A stretch of 64,000 nt of DNA from Pantoea stewartii subsp. stewartii (GTDB lineage Bacteria > Pseudomonadota > Gammaproteobacteria > Enterobacterales > Enterobacteriaceae), in assembly GCF_008801695.1 (NCBI RefSeq), contig NZ_VZPF01000005.1, positions 25,866 to 89,865 of the forward strand, written 5' to 3'. The position numbers and the translations under genes are program-made. Position 1 is the first letter of the stretch, and every line of letters begins with the position of its first letter. Positions 58,830 to 64,000 of the stretch are shown piece after piece. The notes below the pieces were generated by a model, which was given only the letters and a program-made list of their open reading frames with translations, did not search any database and was not told the DNA's origin.

Positions 58830-59786
58830 TCAGTTTTTTTGCTGGCGCAGCTTCGTCAGGCACTGCTGTAACGTGTCATCCAGCGGCGCTTCCATACGCA
58901 GGGTTTCCCCTGTATTCGGGTGCGTAAATGTCAACGCAGCCGCGTGCAGGAAGAGCCGATCCAGCCCCGTAGAGGCCAGTTTGCTGTCAAAGTCGCGCTC
59001 GCCGTAACGATCGTCAAAGGCGATAGGATGACCGGCGTGCAAGGTGTGTACACGAATCTGATGCGTACGCCCGGTTACCGGACTGGCTTTGACCAGCGTG
59101 GCAAACGCAAAACGTTCTTCCACTTTAAAGCGAGTTTCCGACGGTTTGCCTTCACTGCTGACACGCACCATACGTTCACCGCTTTGCGGGATATTTTTCA
59201 GCAGCGGCGCCTGAACCACTTTGATATGCGAGGGCCAGTTGCCCTGCACCAGCGCAAGATAATCTTTCTGCATGCCCTTCTCACGCAGCTGTTCATGCAG
59301 CGAACGCAATGCTGAGCGCTTTTTGGCCACCAGTAAAATGCCGGACGTATCGCGGTCAAGGCGATGTACCAGCTCCAGAAAGCGCGCTTCCGGACGCAGG
59401 GCGCGCAGTCCTTCAATCACACCAAAGCTTAAGCCGCTGCCGCCGTGTACGGCTGTACCGGACGGTTTGTTCATGACCAGCAAATGATCGTCTTCAAAGA
59501 GGATGGCGTTAGCCAGTGAGGCAACTTTGGCCAGTTTGGGCGAGACAGCGTCCTCATCACGCTCCGCCACACGTACTGGCGGAATGCGAACCTCATCGCC
59601 CTCTTCGAGTTTATATTCAGGCTTGATGCGTTTTTTATTCACGCGCACTTCACCTTTCCGCACGATGCGATAAATCATGCTCTTCGGCACGCCCTTTAAC
59701 TGGGTGCGCAAAAAGTTATCAATACGTTGTCCGGCGTTTTCAGCCGTGATGGCGACAAACTGTACGCCGGGATTCTCTGTTTTCAT
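58830..59786 (-). CDS. rluC: 23S rRNA pseudouridine synthase C
   Basis: A 318-residue enzyme with an N-terminal S4 RNA-binding domain (QRIDNFLRTQLKGVPKSMIYRIVRKGEVRVN) and the catalytic HRLDRDTSGILLVAKK motif. It converts U955, U2504 and U2580 of 23S rRNA in E. coli. It is divergent from rne. Confidence 0.96.
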   Translation of the reverse strand: MKTENPGVQFVAITAENAGQRIDNFLRTQLKGVPKSMIYRIVRKGEVRVNKKRIKPEYKLEEGDEVRIPPVRVAERDEDAVSPKLAKVASLANAILFEDDHLLVMNKPSGTAVHGGSGLSFGVIEGLRALRPEARFLELVHRLDRDTSGILLVAKKRSALRSLHEQLREKGMQKDYLALVQGNWPSHIKVVQAPLLKNIPQSGERMVRVSSEGKPSETRFKVEERFAFATLVKASPVTGRTHQIRVHTLHAGHPIAFDDRYGERDFDSKLASTGLDRLFLHAAALTFTHPNTGETLRMEAPLDDTLQQCLTKLRQQKN

Positions 59787-60357
59787 GGCGGCGATTCTAA
59801 ATAGTGTCCCCTCATAGCGCCACCCCTTTTTATGTGCTTAACTCTCTGCGTAGCGTCGGGATGAGCAATCAGATTGCTGGCATTTTCAACAGCCTGAATG
59901 CGCTTTCTGTCGCAGGGTTCTTAAAATGTAAAGAAAATTGATCAGTCAGTTAAAGTCACCTTGCTATATGAAGGTTAGCAGTGGAATAATGCTTAGGTTT
60001 CTTAGCTGAGGATTCAGATAAGAAAAAAAGCGAAATTAGTTATTTTGTCGGATTGAGCAGACACGCAGCAATGGCGTAAGACGTAATGCGAAATCAGGCA
60101 CTTAGCGGGCTGCGGGTTGCGGCCTGGACATGAGATGGAGTGCACGGGTTTACAGAATTATCTCTCGCATTTCCACTATCTGGTGCTGTTGTTCCTTATG
60201 AAAAACAGGCCACCGACGTTATTTGCGCCCCTCGCGCGGTCGATAACCGTGAGGTTGACGACATTGCACTAAGTCACGGGGCCATCGGTTGATACTCGTC
60301 CAGGGTAACTATGCCCGCAGCTTTAATCACTCATGAAAGAATAACGAGTACGTTACG
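59787..60357 (+). promoter_or_regulatory. Long leader region of rne
   Basis: 571 gene-free bases separate rluC and rne. E. coli rne has a long structured 5' UTR that RNase E itself cleaves for autoregulation; this stretch has the same place and a comparable length. GGCGTAAGACGTAATGCG and several short stems occur, but I cannot assign the hp2 element by eye. Confidence 0.5.
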
Positions 60358-63300
60358 ATGAAAAGAATGTTAATTAACGCAACTCAGCAGGAGGAGTTGC
60401 GCGTTGCCCTGGTTGATGGTCAACGTCTGTACGATCTGGATATCGAAAGTCCCGGACACGAACAGAAAAAAGCCAATATCTACAAAGGTAAAATCACCCG
60501 TATCGAACCCAGCCTTGAAGCGGCTTTCGTCGACTACGGTGCAGAACGTCACGGTTTCCTCCCTCTCAAAGAAATTTCTCGCGAATACTTCCCTGCTTCC
60601 TACAACGCTCACGGTCGTCCAAACATTAAGGATGTGCTGCGTGAAGGCCAGGAAGTTATTGTTCAGATCGATAAAGAAGAACGGGGTAATAAAGGCGCCG
60701 CGCTGACCACCTTTATCTCGCTGGCAGGAAGTTATCTGGTATTGATGCCGAACAACCCGCGCGCGGGCGGCATTTCTCGTCGGATTGAAGGTGACGACCG
60801 TACCGAACTGAAAGAAGCGCTTTCGGCACTGGAACTGCCTGATGGTATGGGGCTGATTGTCCGTACCGCAGGTGTAGGCAAATCAGCTGAATCGCTGCAG
60901 TGGGATCTCAGCTTCCGTCTGAAACATTGGGAAGCGATTAAGAAAGCCGCTGACAGCCGTCCTGCGCCCTTCCTGATTCATCAGGAAAGTAACGTAATCG
61001 TGCGCGCATTCCGCGATTACCTGCGCCAGGACATCGGCGAAATTCTTATCGATAACCCGAAGGTCCTGGAACTGGCGCGTCAGCATATTGCGGCTCTGGG
61101 CCGTCCGGACTTTACCAGCAAGATCAAGCTCTACACCGGCGAAATCCCGTTGTTCAGCCACTATCAAATCGAGTCGCAAATCGAGTCCGCTTTCCAGCGT
61201 GAAGTGCGCCTGCCTTCCGGTGGCTCGATTGTTATCGACAGCACCGAAGCACTGACCGCCATCGATATCAACTCGGCACGCGCTACGCGTGGTGGCGATA
61301 TCGAAGAAACCGCGTTTAACACGAACCTTGAAGCAGCAGATGAAATCGCCCGCCAGTTACGCCTGCGCGACCTCGGCGGTTTGATCGTTATCGACTTTAT
61401 CGATATGACGCCGGTTCGCCATCAGCGCGCGGTAGAAAACCGTCTGCGTGAGGCGGTCCGTCAGGATCGTGCCCGTATTCAGATCAGCCATATTTCACGT
61501 TTTGGCCTGCTGGAAATGTCCCGCCAGCGTCTCAGCCCGTCACTGGGTGAGTCGAGCCATCATGTCTGCCCGCGCTGTAGCGGTACCGGCACCATTCGTG
61601 ATAACGAGTCGCTGTCACTGTCTATTCTGCGCCTGATCGAAGAAGAAGCCCTGAAGGACAACACCAAAGAAGTGCATGCTATTGTCCCGGTGCCTGTGGC
61701 CTCTTACCTGCTGAATGAAAAACGTGAAGCGGTCAATGCTATCGAAAAACGCCAGGGCGGCGTGCGTGCGGTTATCGTACCGGACGACCGGATGGAAACG
61801 CCGCACTACTCCGTGTTGCGCGTGCGGAAAGGTGAAGAAACGCAGACGCTGAGCTATCACCTGCCTAAGCTGCACGAAGCCGAAATGGCGATGCCTTCGG
61901 AAGAAGAACATGCCGAACGTCGTCGTCCAGAACAACCGGCCCTGGCGGCATTTGTGATGCCTGATGCGCCACCGGCACCGACGGAAGCAGCGCCGGAAGC
62001 GACCAAAGCGCGAACTGCGCCGGTTGCTGAAACCGCCCCTGCAACGCCATCCAACGGAACAGGCTTTGTTGGTCGCCTGCTGGCGGGCCTGAAAAAAATG
62101 TTCGCCGGTGAGCCTGCGCCTGCCACGGCAGAGCCCGTTGCTGAAGTGACCGAACCGCAGAAAACCAGCGGTGAGGAGAACGGCAATCAGCGTGGCGATC
62201 GTCGTAACAACCGCCGTAACAATAACCGCCGTGAGCGCACGCCACGTAATGGTGACACCACTCAGCAGCGTGAATCTCGGGACAACCGCGAAACCCGTGA
62301 CAATCGTGAACCGTGTGAAGACAACCGTCGTAATAAGCGTCAGGGGCAGTCTAATGAGGCGCGTGATGAACGTCCGGCGCTGAGCGATGAAGCTCGCCAG
62401 CAACGCGATGAGCAACAGCAGCAGCGTCGTGAACAGCGTGCTGAACGTCAGCGTCGTCGTCAGGAAGAGAAACGTGCCCAGCAGGAAGCGAACAGCGCGG
62501 TTGAACAGGCCGTTGAAACCGCTGAGCCCGTTGCGGCTGAAGCACAGGACGATGAGCGCGTTCAGGCTATGCCACGCCGCAAACCGCGTCAGCTGACGCA
62601 AAAAGTGCGTGTTGGCGACAACAATGATCAGCCTCAGCATGCTGCCGTCGAGTCAGCAGAATCTGTTGAAGCCCGCAAGATTCAGCCGGTTGCAGAAGCC
62701 TCACAGGTCGACGACGCGGACGAAACCGAAGCGCGTGATAACGCCAACATGCCGCGTCGCTCTCGTCGTTCACCGCGCCATCTGCGCGTCAGTGGTCAGC
62801 GTCGCCGTCGTTACCGCGATGAGCGCTACCCAACACAGTCTGCTATGCCATTAGAAGCCGCTTCGGCCTCACCTGAGATGGCGTCAGGCAAAGTCTGGGT
62901 GCGCTATCCGGTCGCACAGACGAACGAAGAGCAGACCACACAGGATGCCGTGAAAACCGCACAGGACGACAGCCATGCAGACACAGCACCTGCTATCGCC
63001 CTGCCTGTGGCAGCGGCCGTAGACGAGGCGCCGGTTTCACAGCCCGATCCAGTACAGGTTGCTGAACCCCAGACAGACACGCCGGTTACTGTGGTGAATA
63101 CGGATGACACGCAGGCGATTGATGCTCCTGTGCATCAGGAACCCTCTGTGATTCCTGCGGCTGCAGAAGCCCGCGCCGACGCCGTTGCGCAGCAGGCACA
63201 ACCTGCCGATGTCACGGCTGAAGACGCGCATAAGTCCGACGTGACCGCCGCGCCCGAGGTCGCCCAACACGAGCACGTTGAGCCCGCAGAGCAGGCCGGT

Positions 63301-63627
63301 ACGGCGGTGAGCCCGACAACCGAAGCTCAGGTTGACGCGGTGTTAAATGCACCGGTTGCTGCAGAGGAAACCGTTGCACCCATCACCGAACCGCATGCGC
63401 CTGTGGCTGCGCGCGACGTTGCTGTAGAAGCCCTCCAGGACAATGCGGAAACGCGCTGGAAGCACTTTGCGTCAGCCCCAATGACCAAAGCGCCTGCGCC
63501 AGCATGGCAACCAGAGCCTGCGCGTCACAGCGACTGGCAGCGTCCTTCCTTCAATTTTGAAGGCAAAGGTTCTGCGGGCGGCCATAGTGCTACCCACCAG
63601 GCAACGGCCCCTGCGACCAAGCCATAA
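60358..63627 (+). CDS. rne: Ribonuclease E
   Basis: A 1089-residue endonuclease, core of the RNA degradosome. The catalytic half (about residues 1-530) is nearly identical to E. coli: S1 domain ([26 protein letters not shown]), metal aspartates in [10 protein letters not shown] and [10 protein letters not shown], zinc link CPRCSGTGT (about 404). The C-terminal half is disordered and rich in Arg, Gln, Glu and Pro; [20 protein letters not shown] is the conserved arginine-rich RNA-binding site, and [15 protein letters not shown] near the end is the PNPase-binding motif. Confidence 0.97.
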   Translation: MKRMLINATQQEELRVALVDGQRLYDLDIESPGHEQKKANIYKGKITRIEPSLEAAFVDYGAERHGFLPLKEISREYFPASYNAHGRPNIKDVLREGQEVIVQIDKEERGNKGAALTTFISLAGSYLVLMPNNPRAGGISRRIEGDDRTELKEALSALELPDGMGLIVRTAGVGKSAESLQWDLSFRLKHWEAIKKAADSRPAPFLIHQESNVIVRAFRDYLRQDIGEILIDNPKVLELARQHIAALGRPDFTSKIKLYTGEIPLFSHYQIESQIESAFQREVRLPSGGSIVIDSTEALTAIDINSARATRGGDIEETAFNTNLEAADEIARQLRLRDLGGLIVIDFIDMTPVRHQRAVENRLREAVRQDRARIQISHISRFGLLEMSRQRLSPSLGESSHHVCPRCSGTGTIRDNESLSLSILRLIEEEALKDNTKEVHAIVPVPVASYLLNEKREAVNAIEKRQGGVRAVIVPDDRMETPHYSVLRVRKGEETQTLSYHLPKLHEAEMAMPSEEEHAERRRPEQPALAAFVMPDAPPAPTEAAPEATKARTAPVAETAPATPSNGTGFVGRLLAGLKKMFAGEPAPATAEPVAEVTEPQKTSGEENGNQRGDRRNNRRNNNRRERTPRNGDTTQQRESRDNRETRDNREPCEDNRRNKRQGQSNEARDERPALSDEARQQRDEQQQQRREQRAERQRRRQEEKRAQQEANSAVEQAVETAEPVAAEAQDDERVQAMPRRKPRQLTQKVRVGDNNDQPQHAAVESAESVEARKIQPVAEASQVDDADETEARDNANMPRRSRRSPRHLRVSGQRRRRYRDERYPTQSAMPLEAASASPEMASGKVWVRYPVAQTNEEQTTQDAVKTAQDDSHADTAPAIALPVAAAVDEAPVSQPDPVQVAEPQTDTPVTVVNTDDTQAIDAPVHQEPSVIPAAAEARADAVAQQAQPADVTAEDAHKSDVTAAPEVAQHEHVEPAEQAGTAVSPTTEAQVDAVLNAPVAAEETVAPITEPHAPVAARDVAVEALQDNAETRWKHFASAPMTKAPAPAWQPEPARHSDWQRPSFNFEGKGSAGGHSATHQATAPATKP

Positions 63628-63647
63628 GCACGGTTCGCAGACGTGAT

Positions 63648-63674
63648 AAACCCGGCTCCGGCCGGGTTTTTTAT
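63648..63674 (+). terminator. Intrinsic terminator of rne
   Basis: AACCCGGC-TCC-GGCCGGGTT followed by TTTTT, about 20 bases after the stop. Confidence 0.9.
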
Positions 63675-64000
63675 TGTCTGTTACGGACATTTCGGGTGAG
63701 GTATGCGGGCAGAAACACCACGGAGGGATCATCCTGAGGTATGTAATCAGGGCTACATTAGCCTGATCCGTGCAGCGCGGCGTCAATCATGCAGCAAAGG
63801 TTCTCCGCACAGGTCGCCATGTTAATTGAGCAGCGAAAGAGGCATTACGCAGACAAAAAAAATCCCACCGTCCGTAAGCGTCACATTTAAACCGTCTGTG
63901 CAGCGGGCTCCGGTTCCGGGAAAATAGTGTCCATCATTTTTTAATGGACACTATCGCGTGAAACACCGGACATGGCTCCTTGAGGCGCTTCGCCTCCATT
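63675..64000. other. Gene-free right end of the window with an 11-bp palindrome
   Basis: ATAGTGTCCAT (63924-63934) and ATGGACACTAT (63944-63954) are perfect mirrors around a T-rich nine-base loop. A GTG frame (VKHRTWLLEALRLH) begins right after it and runs off the edge. This looks like the end of a transposable element or a strong hairpin; I cannot name it. The rest shows nothing. Confidence 0.45.

Noticed and set aside
61615..62640. 341-codon minus-strand frame inside rne
   Set aside because: It is the shadow of the arginine- and glutamate-rich C-terminal half of RNase E.

Overview
The window is chromosomal DNA of a gammaproteobacterium of the order Enterobacterales. Gene content and order from icd to rne match the Escherichia/Erwinia/Pantoea type closely: icd, rluE, nudJ, mnmA, hflD, purB, phoPQ, roxA, pepT, cobB, lolCDE, mfd, ycfJ, ndh, ycfP, nagZ, thiK, lpoB, ycfL, hinT, ptsG, ycfH, holB, tmk, mltG, pabC, fabF, acpP, fabGDH, plsX, rpmF, yceD, yceF, rluC, rne. 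The gene set is thinner than in E. coli (no potABCD, nagK, ycfT or ldtC/bhsA between these anchors), and a motility-type (sigma-28) promoter precedes a chemoreceptor. This suggests a motile Erwiniaceae-like organism, but the genus is an inference.

Positions 1 to about 16.3 kb are the integrase-proximal part of a lambdoid prophage inserted at the 3' end of icd, the site used by phage 21 and e14. A short repressor (6021-6425) sits between two operator clusters that share an identical 18-bp sequence in opposite orientation. Leftward (minus strand) lie a Cro/YdaS-like and a YdaT-like regulator, an O/DnaT-like initiator whose gene carries three GTAACG-N7-CGTTAC palindromes (a probable replication origin), a DnaC-like helicase loader, a ParB-like protein, a complete hok/mok/sok toxin-antitoxin locus, a LexA-box promoter region, then DUF1367, a Dam-type methylase and a YbcO-like nuclease. 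Rightward (plus strand) lie many small, translationally coupled genes, a long protein that seems to join RecE-like N-terminal sequence to a Rad52/Erf-like annealing domain, a Gp157 homologue, a DUF4942-methylase fusion, excisionase and integrase. Capsid, tail and lysis genes are not in view; the left edge cuts through the prophage.

From 16.3 to 64 kb is core genome: isocitrate dehydrogenase, ribosome and tRNA modification, the PhoPQ two-component system, lipoprotein export (LolCDE), transcription-coupled repair (Mfd), NADH dehydrogenase II, peptidoglycan recycling and synthesis control (NagZ, LpoB, MltG), glucose uptake (PtsG), the DNA polymerase delta' subunit and thymidylate kinase, the fatty-acid cluster plsX-fabHDG-acpP-fabF, and RNase E. 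Two genes carry single in-frame nonsense codons with otherwise intact frames: nudJ (Trp to amber) and pepT (Glu to ochre). A 173-bp miniature transposable element with IS903-like ends and a perfect 9-bp target duplication lies between hinT and the chemoreceptor gene. No tRNA, rRNA or CRISPR array was seen.
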